Shown in pieces: positions 5,089-11,689 of a stretch of DNA of 11,762 nt. Every line of letters begins with the position of its first letter. The stretch's first letter is position 1. Origin of the DNA: an uncultured Burkholderiales bacterium (lineage in GTDB: Bacteria > Pseudomonadota > Gammaproteobacteria > Burkholderiales > Burkholderiaceae_D); NCBI GenBank assembly GCA_937872165.1, contig CALMOR010000091.1, forward strand, positions 1 to 11,762, in the 5' to 3' direction. A program made the translations under genes and the position numbers. The notes below the pieces were generated by a model. The model saw only the letters and a list, made by a program, of their open reading frames with translations, was not told the origin of the DNA and searched no databases.

Positions 5089-5355
5089 ATGAAAAAGACC
5101 CTGCTCGTTGCCTCGTTGCTGGCCATCTCCCTGACCGCCTGCGGCAAGAAGGAAGAAGCGTCTTCTACCACCACCACCACGACGACGACGCCGGCACCGG
5201 CCCCTGCCGACACGGCGCCTCCTGCACCGGCACCGGCTCCAGCAGACACGACCGCCACGCCGCCGGCACCGGCCGACAGCACGGCGACCCCGCCGGCACC
5301 GGCCCCTGCGGACAGCACCACGACCACCAAGAGCGACGAAATGAAGAAGCAGTAA
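5089..5355 (+). CDS. Small Pro/Ala/Thr-rich repeat lipoprotein
   Basis: The product has 88 residues. The ATG at 5089 was chosen for its SD (AAGGA at 5081-5085) and because it starts a textbook lipoprotein signal: MKKTLLVASLLAISLTAC, with Cys18 as the lipidation site and Gly at +2, favouring the outer membrane. After GKKEEASS comes a run of eight Thr, then repeated units of the form PAPAPADT, PAPAPADTTAT, PPAPADSTAT and PPAPAPADSTTTT, ending in KSDEMKKQ. The middle is disordered and could act as a flexible spacer between membrane and peptidoglycan or another partner. No enzymatic domain is present. Function is unknown; small lipoproteins of this kind are common hypothetical proteins in Burkholderiales-like genomes. 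It is transcribed alone, from the promoter near 4922 to the terminator at 5372-5398. Confidence 0.82.
   Translation: MKKTLLVASLLAISLTACGKKEEASSTTTTTTTTPAPAPADTAPPAPAPAPADTTATPPAPADSTATPPAPAPADSTTTTKSDEMKKQ
5190..5319 (+). repeat. Degenerate in-frame repeats coding for PAPA-type units
   Basis: Four imperfect copies of a unit beginning CCGGCACCGG, of about 24-33 bases each, encode the P-A-P-A-D-T/S units of the lipoprotein. They differ by the number of Pro-Ala pairs and by T or S after Asp. Such repeats can change copy number by slippage without breaking the frame. Confidence 0.6.
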
Positions 5356-5371
5356 GTCGCGGTGCTCGATG

Positions 5372-5399
5372 AAAAAAGCCGGCGGAAGCCGGCTTTTTC
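5372..5399. terminator. Bidirectional factor-independent terminator
   Basis: AAAAAA (5372-5377), GCCGGC (5378-5383), loop GGAA, GCCGGC (5388-5393), TTTTT (5394-5398). A 6-bp GC stem extended by A-T pairs with a T tract on both strands, so it can stop both the lipoprotein transcript (+) and the dapA-bamC-MBL transcript (-). It overlaps the MBL gene stop codon (5398-5400). Confidence 0.92.
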
Positions 5400-6216
5400 A
5401 TGGGGTCGACGACGACTGCGGTCCCGGGTCGCCGACTCCCAGCCATGTCAGTCCGAGGTCCTGATCCGCGACGGCGATGCGTTCGGCGGCCCAGCCGGTC
5501 GCCGAAGCCAGCGCAGCCCTCGCGAGGCCCGCCGTGTTGTTGGTGCGGCTCAGATGCGCGGCCACGATCAGCGCGAGCCGTGACCGATCGAGCCGCGACA
5601 CGATGTCGGCGGCCGCATCGTTCGACAGGTGGCCGTAGTCCCCGCCGATGCGGCGCTTCAACGGATAAGGATAGTCGGACGCCTCCAGCATCGCGACGTC
5701 GTGGTTGCATTCCATCACCAGCGCGTCGCATCCCGACAGGCAGTCGACGATGTGAGCGGTGCCGCGACCGGTATCGGTCAACAGGCCGAGGCGATGACGC
5801 CCGTCGTCGAACACGAACTGCGTCGGCTCGCGCGCGTCGTGGGGTACCGGGAACGGCAGGACCGCGATGGGCCCGATCGCGAAGCGGCCATGGCTCGAAC
5901 AGACGCGGACCGGCACGCCGTCGAAGCGCGCCGTCATCACCGACCGCAAGGTGCCGTGCGACGCCCACACCGACAGCCCGTGCCGCCGCGCGAGCGAGAA
6001 GACGCCGCCGATGTGATCGCCGTGCTCGTGGGTGACGAGGATGGCGTCGAGCGTCGACGGCTCGACGCCGAGCCGCAGCAGGCGCCCTTCGGCCTGACGG
6101 ATGTTGAAACCGCAATCGACCATCACGCGCCACGGCCTCTCGTGACCGTCGGTGGCCGCCGCTTCGACGATCAGGCCGTTGCCTTCGCTGCCGCTGCCGA
6201 GCGAGGCGAAGCGCAC
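5398..6216 (-). CDS. MBL-fold metallo-hydrolase (YycJ/WalJ-like)
   Basis: The product has 272 residues. The start is GTG at 6214-6216, which gives the family-typical N-terminus RFASLGSGSEGNGLIVE; it lies 16 bases after the bamC stop. Metal-binding motifs of the metallo-beta-lactamase fold are present: THEHGDH (62-68; His63, His65, Asp67, His68), Asp148 in LLTDTGRG, MECNHD (168-173), and His196 and His221 in GHLSN and AAHLSRTNN. This pattern is that of the YycJ/WalJ-like hydrolases, some of which are 5'-3' DNA exonucleases acting in mismatch or double-strand break repair; the actual substrate here is unknown. Cytoplasmic. The gene is the last of the dapA-bamC-MBL group and ends inside the bidirectional terminator. 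Confidence 0.9.
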   Translation of the reverse strand: MRFASLGSGSEGNGLIVEAAATDGHERPWRVMVDCGFNIRQAEGRLLRLGVEPSTLDAILVTHEHGDHIGGVFSLARRHGLSVWASHGTLRSVMTARFDGVPVRVCSSHGRFAIGPIAVLPFPVPHDAREPTQFVFDDGRHRLGLLTDTGRGTAHIVDCLSGCDALVMECNHDVAMLEASDYPYPLKRRIGGDYGHLSNDAAADIVSRLDRSRLALIVAAHLSRTNNTAGLARAALASATGWAAERIAVADQDLGLTWLGVGDPGPQSSSTP

Positions 6217-6232
6217 GCGGGCGGTCCGTCGG

Positions 6233-7411
6233 CTACTTCAACTGATCGTTGACCAGGGCGAGGATGCGACCGCCGACGTCGGTCGTGACCGCGGCGCCGT
6301 CCTTGTCCTGCACGGTGACGCGCGTGGTCGCCGCCTGGGTGCGGATCGCGATGCGGTATTGGGCGGCCTGCTTCAGGCGGTCCTCGGACGAGAAGATCTT
6401 CGACAGGAAGCCGGCCTTGTCCGACGCCTCGGCGTTCGGATCGACATAGCGCACGAAGTAGAGACCCTGGTTGCGGTCACGGTCCTCGACGGTGAAGCCG
6501 ACGCGGTCGAGCGCGAGACCCACGCGGCGCCAGGCGCGATCGAACGGGTCCTCGAGTTCCACGTAGCCCTGCGTGCCGTTGCCCGACGCGACGAGCTTCG
6601 AGCGCACCGGCCCCGCGGCGGTCACGCCCGGCGTCGTATAGCCCGACGCGACGATGGTCTTGGCCTGCTCCTTGCCGGAGCCGAGACGGACCACGAGGCG
6701 CCGCAGGACCTCGGCCTCGAGCTCGGGATCGCTCGGCCGCGCCTCCCAGACGGTGTTGCCGCCCTGTACGCCGACGATGGTCTCCTTCGCGCCGCGGTGG
6801 CTGATGTAGATCTCGCTGCCGCCGTCGGACGTCCGCTCGATGCGCGTGCGGAACTTGTCGCGCTCGCCGGTCGAGTACAGACCGTCGATGACCTTGCCGA
6901 TGGTGTTGCGGATGAAGTCCTGCGGGATCTTCGCGCGGTTCTCGGCCCAGTCGGTCTCCATGATCCCGGTGTCCTGCGACTCGGTCTTGATGAGGAAGCC
7001 CTGCTCCTGCCAGAACTCCTTGATGACCGGCCAGGCCTGCTCGGGCTTGAGGTTGACGACGAGCCAGCGCTGGCCGCCGGCCCGCTCCATGCGGGCGTCC
7101 TTGATGGTCGGCAGCACTTCGTTGCCGGGCGCCACGGCCGGCGTCGTGCCGCGCTTCTGGTTGTAGTCCGACAGCGTCGCCTGCCCGCGCTCGGACGGAA
7201 TGTCGTAGCGATCGTCGCGTGGCGCCGCGACGAGATCGGGCGGCACTTCGAGCGAACGGACCTTGACCGTCGCCTGCGACTTGTAGTCGAGCTTGTCGCC
7301 CTCGAGGAGGCCACCGGTCCACGTGCACGAAGCGAGCACCAGGATCAGCAGCGGAGCGACGATCGAAAGCTTGATCATCGAGAGAGTCGTTCGAGAATTC
7401 ATTTGGTCCAT
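6233..7411 (-). CDS. bamC: Outer membrane protein assembly factor BamC (lipoprotein)
   Basis: The longest form has 392 residues. The signal peptide LSIVAPLLILVLASC ends at a lipobox with Cys29. Three in-frame ATGs are possible (7411, 7402 and 7378); none has a strong SD, and 7378 would give a compact 17-residue signal peptide typical of lipoproteins, so the start is uncertain. The unstructured N-terminal segment LEVPPDLVAAPRDDRY (54-69) matches the BamC stretch that binds BamD. Two helix-grip domains follow, roughly 110-235 (including RWLVVNLKPEQAWPVIKEFW) and 270-390 (including GYVELEDPFDRAWRRVGLAL). BamC is a periplasm-facing lipoprotein of the BAM complex that inserts beta-barrel proteins into the outer membrane. 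The gene is 49 bases downstream of dapA, the classical arrangement (nlpB/bamC after dapA). It is longer than E. coli BamC (344). Confidence 0.93.
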   Translation of the reverse strand: MDQMNSRTTLSMIKLSIVAPLLILVLASCTWTGGLLEGDKLDYKSQATVKVRSLEVPPDLVAAPRDDRYDIPSERGQATLSDYNQKRGTTPAVAPGNEVLPTIKDARMERAGGQRWLVVNLKPEQAWPVIKEFWQEQGFLIKTESQDTGIMETDWAENRAKIPQDFIRNTIGKVIDGLYSTGERDKFRTRIERTSDGGSEIYISHRGAKETIVGVQGGNTVWEARPSDPELEAEVLRRLVVRLGSGKEQAKTIVASGYTTPGVTAAGPVRSKLVASGNGTQGYVELEDPFDRAWRRVGLALDRVGFTVEDRDRNQGLYFVRYVDPNAEASDKAGFLSKIFSSEDRLKQAAQYRIAIRTQAATTRVTVQDKDGAAVTTDVGGRILALVNDQLK

Positions 7412-7460
7412 TCGAAGAGCATGCGAGCCCGCGACTGCGGGCCGCGCGATACCGGGACGG

Positions 7461-8381
7461 TCATGCCGCGAGGCGATCGGTCACGCCGGTCTGTTGCAGG
7501 GCCCCGGATTGCCGGAGAGCGTCGAGCACCGCGGCCTGCGAGGCCGGCGTGAGCGGAACGAGCGGCAGGCGGATGCCGGGGCCGATCAGACCCATGTGAT
7601 GCAACGCCCACTTGCTCGGGATCGGATTCGGTTCGATGCCTTGTACGCGATGCAGCGCGATCGTCTTGTCGTGCCATTCGCGGGCGGCCGCGACGTCGCC
7701 GGCGAGAGCCGCCTCGCACAACGCGTGGAGTGCGCGCGGCGCGATGTTGGCGCTGACCGAGATGCTGCCCTTGCCACCCATCAGCATCAGCGCCACGGCG
7801 CTCGCATCGTCGCCGCTGTAGACGGCGAAGTCCGGACGGCCCGCGGCCTTCAGCGCCGACATCAGCGCGATGCCGCGGCCGATGTCGCCGGTCGCGTCCT
7901 TGAGGCCGACGATGCCGGGAACCGACGCCAGCCGGACGACCGTGTCGTTGGCGAGATCGGCCACCGTGCGGCCCGGTACGTTGTAGAGGATGACGGGAAT
8001 GTCGGCGCCGCGGGCGATCGCTTCGAAGTGCCGGTACAGCCCTTCCTGCGTCGGCTTGTTGTAGTAAGGCACGACCGAGAGGACCGCATCGGCGCCGACC
8101 GACTTCGCATAGCGCGTCAGGTCGACGGCCTCCGTGGTGGAATTGCCGCCGGCGCCGGCGATGATCGGGATGCGCCCCGCCGACTGTTCGACCGCGACGC
8201 GGATCAGTTCGCAATGCTCGTCGATCGACACCGTGGGCGACTCGCCGGTGGTGCCGACCGCGACGATGGCATCGGTCCCCTGGGCCACGTGCCAGTCGAC
8301 GAGGCGCCGAAAGGCATCGATGTCGAGGCTGCCGTCCGCGTGCATGGGGGTGACGATCGCGACGATGCTGCCTTGGATCAT
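7461..8381 (-). CDS. dapA: 4-hydroxy-tetrahydrodipicolinate synthase DapA
   Basis: The product has 306 residues, slightly longer than E. coli DapA (292). It condenses pyruvate with aspartate semialdehyde to start the lysine and meso-diaminopimelate branch, feeding protein and peptidoglycan synthesis in the cytoplasm. Key residues sit at the E. coli positions: Thr44/Thr45 in VGTTGESPT, Tyr107 in VVPYYNKPTQEG, Tyr133 and Arg138 in ILYNVPGRT, and the Schiff-base Lys161 in GLKDATGD. The C-terminal NPIPSKWALHHMGLIG block is also typical. The ATG at 8381 has only a short-spaced GAGG two bases upstream and a GGAG further off. It leads the dapA-bamC-MBL group from a promoter near 8496. Confidence 0.97.
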   Translation of the reverse strand: MIQGSIVAIVTPMHADGSLDIDAFRRLVDWHVAQGTDAIVAVGTTGESPTVSIDEHCELIRVAVEQSAGRIPIIAGAGGNSTTEAVDLTRYAKSVGADAVLSVVPYYNKPTQEGLYRHFEAIARGADIPVILYNVPGRTVADLANDTVVRLASVPGIVGLKDATGDIGRGIALMSALKAAGRPDFAVYSGDDASAVALMLMGGKGSISVSANIAPRALHALCEAALAGDVAAAREWHDKTIALHRVQGIEPNPIPSKWALHHMGLIGPGIRLPLVPLTPASQAAVLDALRQSGALQQTGVTDRLAA

Positions 8382-8495
8382 GGCCTCGGTTGACTCCGTG
8401 GACGACGGGTGGGTGCGGATGCGCGGCCGCGCCGCGCTCGATTCGGGGGCCGGCGGCGCGTACGCGCGTGCGAAGGGCCGGCAGGAAGGTGGAGG

Positions 8496-8501
8496 ATTTT
8501 A
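8496..8501 (-). promoter_or_regulatory. -10 box of the dapA operon
   Basis: The complement of ATTTTA reads TAAAAT in the context CCGCTAAAATCCTCC, a good -10 in this GC-rich region. The start site would be near 8488, leaving a leader of about 107 bases before the dapA ATG. No good -35 is visible; the place where one would lie overlaps the inverted repeat at 8514-8527. Confidence 0.6.
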
Positions 8502-8513
8502 GCGGATTTGCAT

Positions 8514-8527
8514 GCTGCGGGCGCAGC
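8514..8527 (-). repeat. Perfect inverted repeat between the methyltransferase stop and the dapA -10 box
   Basis: GCTGCG (8514-8519) and CGCAGC (8522-8527) flank a 2-base spacer. On the minus strand it lies 6 bases past the methyltransferase stop and overlaps the expected -35 region of the dapA promoter. It could be a weak terminator stem without a T tract, or an operator. The remainder of 8382-8533 holds no gene that I can see. Confidence 0.35.
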
Positions 8528-8533
8528 CTCCCG

Positions 8534-9118
8534 TTACAACGCGTGACGTCGGGGTGCGTCGCCGCCGCGGGCGACGTCCCTCACCGCGCAGATGCGCTGG
8601 ATCGACGCGCGACCCGGCGACGCGATCAGCCCGTCCTCGAACGCGACGACTGCGAGCGACGCGCAATGCCGCAGCAGCTCGCCCGGTTCGAGCAGGAAGT
8701 CGGGGTTGCGGGGTCGCCCGAAGCGTCCGTTGCCGGCCGCGAACGTCTCGTAGATCAGCACGCCGTGCGGCGCGAGCGCGTCGATCAGCGACGGGAACAA
8801 CGGCCGGTGCAGGTAGTTGGTGACGACCACCGCGTCGAAGCGCCTGTCCGAAAACGGCCAGCCCCGTCCGGGCCCCTCGCCCGCTTCGAGGTCGCCGACC
8901 ACCGTCTCGCTCGCACCGCTGGCCGCGAGCGCGTCCGCATCGCGATCGACCGCCGTGACGCGGTGGCCGAGCGACTCGAACCAGCGCGAGTGGCGCCCGG
9001 TGCCGCTCGCGACGTCGAGCACCGAGGACCCGGCGGCCAGCAGCGGCGCGAAGCGGACGACCCAGGGCGACGGCGTGTCGCGCCGGAACGCGCGCACGGC
9101 CTCGGTCACGTCGCTCAC
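8534..9118 (-). CDS. Class I SAM-dependent methyltransferase, translationally coupled to trpS
   Basis: The product has 194 residues from a GTG at 9116-9118; the preceding trpS stop and this start share the four bases GTGA, which fixes the start and implies coupled translation. Motif I is SSVLDVASGTGRHSRWFESL (31-50) with the glycine-rich SAM loop; motif II is VTAVDRDADAL (54-64) with an acidic residue for the ribose; motif IV is FDAVVVTNYLHRPLF (94-108). The domain then shows APHGVLIYETFAAGNGRFG, typical of small TehB/UbiE-like methyltransferases. The substrate is not identifiable from sequence. Cytoplasmic. The much longer open frame upstream of this start runs antisense-like through trpS and is not part of the protein. 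Last gene of the yciO-M50-trpS-methyltransferase group. Confidence 0.87.
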   Translation of the reverse strand: MSDVTEAVRAFRRDTPSPWVVRFAPLLAAGSSVLDVASGTGRHSRWFESLGHRVTAVDRDADALAASGASETVVGDLEAGEGPGRGWPFSDRRFDAVVVTNYLHRPLFPSLIDALAPHGVLIYETFAAGNGRFGRPRNPDFLLEPGELLRHCASLAVVAFEDGLIASPGRASIQRICAVRDVARGGDAPRRHAL

Positions 9119-10320
9119 GCGTAGGCGAGACCCATCGCCTGCCTCACCTCGCGCATCGTCTCCCGCGCGACCTCGCGTGCCTTGTCGCAGCCCGCGTCGA
9201 CGATGTCGCGCAGCAGCGCCGGCCGGTCGAGGTAGCGCTGCGCGCGTTCGCGGATCGGCCCCTGCTCGGCGAGGACCGCGTCGATCAGCGGCTGCTTGCA
9301 GTCGAGGCAGCCGATGGCGGCCGACGTGCAGCCGCGCACGACCCAGGCGCGCGTCTCCGCGTCCGAGTACAGCTTGTGCAGCGGCCACACCGGGCACTTC
9401 TCCGGATCGCCCGCGTCGTCGCGTCGCACGCGCGCCGGATCGGTCTGCATCGTGCGGATCTTCTTCGTGACGACCGCCGGATCCTCGCGCATGCCGACCG
9501 CGTTGCCGTAGCTCTTGCTCATCTTCGCGCCGTCGAGGCCGGGCACCTTCGGCGACTCCGTCAGCAGCGCGGCCGGCTCGACGAGGATCTGCCGCTGCGA
9601 GCCGGTGAGGTAGCCGAGCAGCCGCTCGCGGTCGGCGGCGCCGAGACTCCGCGCCTCGGCGAGCAGCGTGCGACCCTCGTCGAGCGCGTCGGCATCGCCC
9701 GCTTCGACATAGCGCTTCTTCAGCAGCTCGAAGGTCTTGCCGCCGGACTTGCCGAGCTTCGCGACCGCCGCCCTCGTCTTCTCCGCGAAGCCGGGCTCCC
9801 GACCGAAGACGTGGTTGAAGCGGCGCGCCACCTCGCGCGTGATCTCGACGTGCGGGACCTGGTCCTCGCCGACCGGCACGAAGTGCGAGCGGTAGATCAG
9901 GATGTCGGCCGACTGCATCAACGGGTAGCCGAGGAAGCCGTAGGTCGCGAGGTCCTTGTGCGACAGCTTCTCGATCTGGTCCTTGTACGTCGGCATGCGT
10001 TCGAGCCACCCGAGCGGCGTCGTCATGCCGAGCAGCAACGTCAGCTCCGCATGTTCGATCACGCGCGACTGGATGAAGATCGTCGAGCGCTCCGGATCGA
10101 GGCCGGCCGCGAGCCAGTCGATCAGCATGTTCCACACGCTGCCCTCGATGATCTCGACCTCGTCGTAGGCGGTCGTCAGCGCGTGCCAGTCGGCGACGAA
10201 GAAGAGGCAGTCGTACAGGTCCTGCAGGCGCACCCAGTTCTTCAGCGCGCCGTGATAGTGGCCGATGTGCATCGCGCCGGTCGGACGCATGCCGGAGAGG
10301 ACTCGTTGACGTTGATCCAT
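9115..10320 (-). CDS. trpS: Tryptophanyl-tRNA synthetase TrpS (long form)
   Basis: The product has 401 residues. It charges tRNA(Trp) with tryptophan using ATP, in the cytoplasm. Class I signatures are clear: HIGH at 18-21 (AMHIGHYHG), GEDQ at 151-154, and KMSKS at 266-270 (AKMSKSYGN). FVADWHALTT (41-50) and SADILIYRSHFVPVGEDQVPH (138-158) are conserved active-site stretches. Bacterial TrpS is commonly about 330-350 residues; the extra length falls mainly between about 175 and 255, an insertion before KMSKS that I recall from other long proteobacterial TrpS. Cysteines at 324, 345, 351 and 354 or thereabouts (EKCPVW, RGCTS, CLDCKQ) are notable in the C-terminal domain. It starts 18 bases after the M50 gene and overlaps the methyltransferase by 4 bases. 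Confidence 0.98.
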   Translation of the reverse strand: MDQRQRVLSGMRPTGAMHIGHYHGALKNWVRLQDLYDCLFFVADWHALTTAYDEVEIIEGSVWNMLIDWLAAGLDPERSTIFIQSRVIEHAELTLLLGMTTPLGWLERMPTYKDQIEKLSHKDLATYGFLGYPLMQSADILIYRSHFVPVGEDQVPHVEITREVARRFNHVFGREPGFAEKTRAAVAKLGKSGGKTFELLKKRYVEAGDADALDEGRTLLAEARSLGAADRERLLGYLTGSQRQILVEPAALLTESPKVPGLDGAKMSKSYGNAVGMREDPAVVTKKIRTMQTDPARVRRDDAGDPEKCPVWPLHKLYSDAETRAWVVRGCTSAAIGCLDCKQPLIDAVLAEQGPIRERAQRYLDRPALLRDIVDAGCDKAREVARETMREVRQAMGLAYA

Positions 10321-10338
10321 GGGACTGCCCGAACGGCG

Positions 10339-11004
10339 TCAGGCGAGAGGACTGAAGAGGATGCCGAGCACCGTCTGCATCGCGCCGGTGACGGGTCCGA
10401 GCCAGATCGTGTTGACGAGGCCGGGCACGACGAACATGAGGCCCAGCACGATCGCGAAGCCGTACGGCTCGACGCGCGAGTAAGCGATCGACGCGCGGGT
10501 CGGCAGCAGGCCGACCAGCATGCGTCCGCCATCGAGCGGCGGGATCGGCAGCAGGTTGAACGCGAAGATGATGCCGTTGACCAGCACGCCCGCGCCGACC
10601 ATCTTGAAGAAGAACGGCTCGACGACGCCGCTCGCCTCCATCGCGTAGCCGAGGAGGATCCAGAGCGCGGCCTGCACGAAGTTGGCCATCGGCCCGGCGA
10701 GCGCGACCCACACCATGTCGCGCTTCGGGTCGCGCAGGTTGTCGAACTGCACCGGGACCGGCTTCGCATATCCGAAGACGATGCCGTAGCCGATCAGCGA
10801 CGACAGGACCGCGAGTCCGAGCGGCAGCAACACCGTTCCGAACGGATCGAGGTGCTTCAGCGGATTGAGCGTGACGCGACCCTGGAGGTACGCGGTGGCG
10901 TCCCCGAAATACTTCGCGACGAAGCCGTGCGCGGCTTCGTGAAGCGTGATCGCGAAGACGACCGGGAGCGCATAGACCGTGATCGTCCGGATGAGGTTGT
11001 CCAT
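10339..11004 (-). CDS. Site-2 protease-like M50 family intramembrane metallopeptidase
   Basis: The product has 221 residues and is polytopic, with hydrophobic segments near 5-20, 55-75, 97-120, 135-153 and 184-215. The zinc motif HEAAH (22-26) lies in the first segment, followed by FGDATAYLQGRVTLNPLKHLDPFGT, the hallmark of the short SREBP M50-like peptidases. The second conserved motif NLLPIPPLDGGRML (150-163) supplies Asp158 as the third metal ligand. It is expected in the inner membrane, cleaving membrane-embedded substrates; no substrate is known for this small class and no PDZ domain is present. No SD precedes the ATG; a TAGAAT hexamer at 11012-11017 is placed 7 bases before it. It follows the yciO-like gene by 24 bases and precedes trpS by 18. 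Confidence 0.93.
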   Translation of the reverse strand: MDNLIRTITVYALPVVFAITLHEAAHGFVAKYFGDATAYLQGRVTLNPLKHLDPFGTVLLPLGLAVLSSLIGYGIVFGYAKPVPVQFDNLRDPKRDMVWVALAGPMANFVQAALWILLGYAMEASGVVEPFFFKMVGAGVLVNGIIFAFNLLPIPPLDGGRMLVGLLPTRASIAYSRVEPYGFAIVLGLMFVVPGLVNTIWLGPVTGAMQTVLGILFSPLA

Positions 11005-11011
11005 CGCGTCG

Positions 11012-11017
11012 ATTCTA
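11012..11017 (-). promoter_or_regulatory. Possible -10 box directly upstream of the M50 protease gene
   Basis: The complement of ATTCTA reads TAGAAT (5 of 6 matches to TATAAT), ending 7 bases before the ATG, with no SD. A start site here would give a leaderless or nearly leaderless mRNA for the M50-trpS-methyltransferase genes. Tentative, since the gene could also be read through from yciO. Confidence 0.35.
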
Positions 11018-11028
11018 TTCGAGGGACG

Positions 11029-11670
11029 TCAGTCGACCGTCTCGGCGGCGAGCCCGAACGGAGCGAGGGCCCCGACGCCGGCACGCACCAGCACCGGCGC
11101 GGCCCCCGTCAGGTCGATCACCGTCGACGGCTCGATGCCGCAGGCGCCGCCGTCGAGCACCAGGTCGATCGCATGCTCGAGGCGCTCGCGGATTTCCTCG
11201 CCGTCGTTGAGCGGCACGGTCCCGCCCGGCAGGATCAGCGTGCTCGAAAGGAGCGGGCCGCCGAGCTCCCGCAGCAGCGACTGCGTGATCGCGTTGTGCG
11301 GTACGCGCAGCCCGATGGTCTTCCGCGAAGGATGCGACACGCGCTTCGGCACCTCGCGCGTGGCCGGCAGGATGAACACGTAGGGGCCCGGCGTGATGGA
11401 CTTGAGCAGGCGGTACTGCACGTTGTCGACCTGCGCGTACTGCGCGATCTCGGACAGGTCGCGACACAACAGCGCGAGATGGTGCCGGTCGTCGATGCCG
11501 CGGATGCGACGCAGCTTCGTCACCGCGTCCTTGTCGTCGAGCTGGCACGCGATCGCGTAGCACGAGTCGGTGGGCAGCGCGATCACGCCGCCGTCGCGGA
11601 CGATCTGCGCGGCCTGCTTGATCAGGCGCGGCTGCGGATTCTCGGGATGAGGAGCGAAGTACTGGGACAT
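11029..11670 (-). CDS. YrdC-domain protein of the YciO type (L-threonylcarbamoyladenylate synthase family)
   Basis: The product has 213 residues, a single YrdC/Sua5 domain without the extra Sua5 C-terminal domain. ALPTDSCYAIAC (31-42) is the nucleotide/threonine pocket. KLRRIRGIDDRHHLALLCRD (52-71), with SEIAQYAQVDN after it, is the YciO form of the K-x-R motif region, rather than the TsaC form. LLSSTLILPGG and GIEPSTVIDLTG complete the family pattern. TsaC/Sua5 proteins make the threonylcarbamoyl-AMP used for t6A in tRNA; YciO proteins are close relatives whose own role is less settled, so I give no firm symbol. The ATG is at 11668-11670, with no good SD (CTCATCCTTCTCC). It heads the group containing the M50 protease and trpS. 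A gene further upstream, if any, is lost in the degraded right end. Confidence 0.88.
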   Translation of the reverse strand: MSQYFAPHPENPQPRLIKQAAQIVRDGGVIALPTDSCYAIACQLDDKDAVTKLRRIRGIDDRHHLALLCRDLSEIAQYAQVDNVQYRLLKSITPGPYVFILPATREVPKRVSHPSRKTIGLRVPHNAITQSLLRELGGPLLSSTLILPGGTVPLNDGEEIRERLEHAIDLVLDGGACGIEPSTVIDLTGAAPVLVRAGVGALAPFGLAAETVD

Positions 11671-11689
11671 GGAGAAGGATGAGCGCGAC

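Noticed and set aside
6152..7552. Long + strand frame opposite bamC
   Set aside because: Antisense shadow; BamC has a lipobox and full family similarity on the minus strand.
9119..10711. N-terminal extension of the methyltransferase reading frame through trpS
   Set aside because: The frame stays open by GC bias only. The SAM domain begins after the GTG at 9118, which overlaps the trpS stop; the upstream residues are a frame-shifted reading of trpS and the M50 gene.
9376..11682. Very long open frame on the + strand (768 codons) opposite trpS, the M50 gene and yciO
   Set aside because: It is the antisense shadow of three genes with clear family motifs; its translation is rich in Arg/Asp/His/Val dipeptides typical of reverse-frame GC-rich coding sequence and shows no domain.
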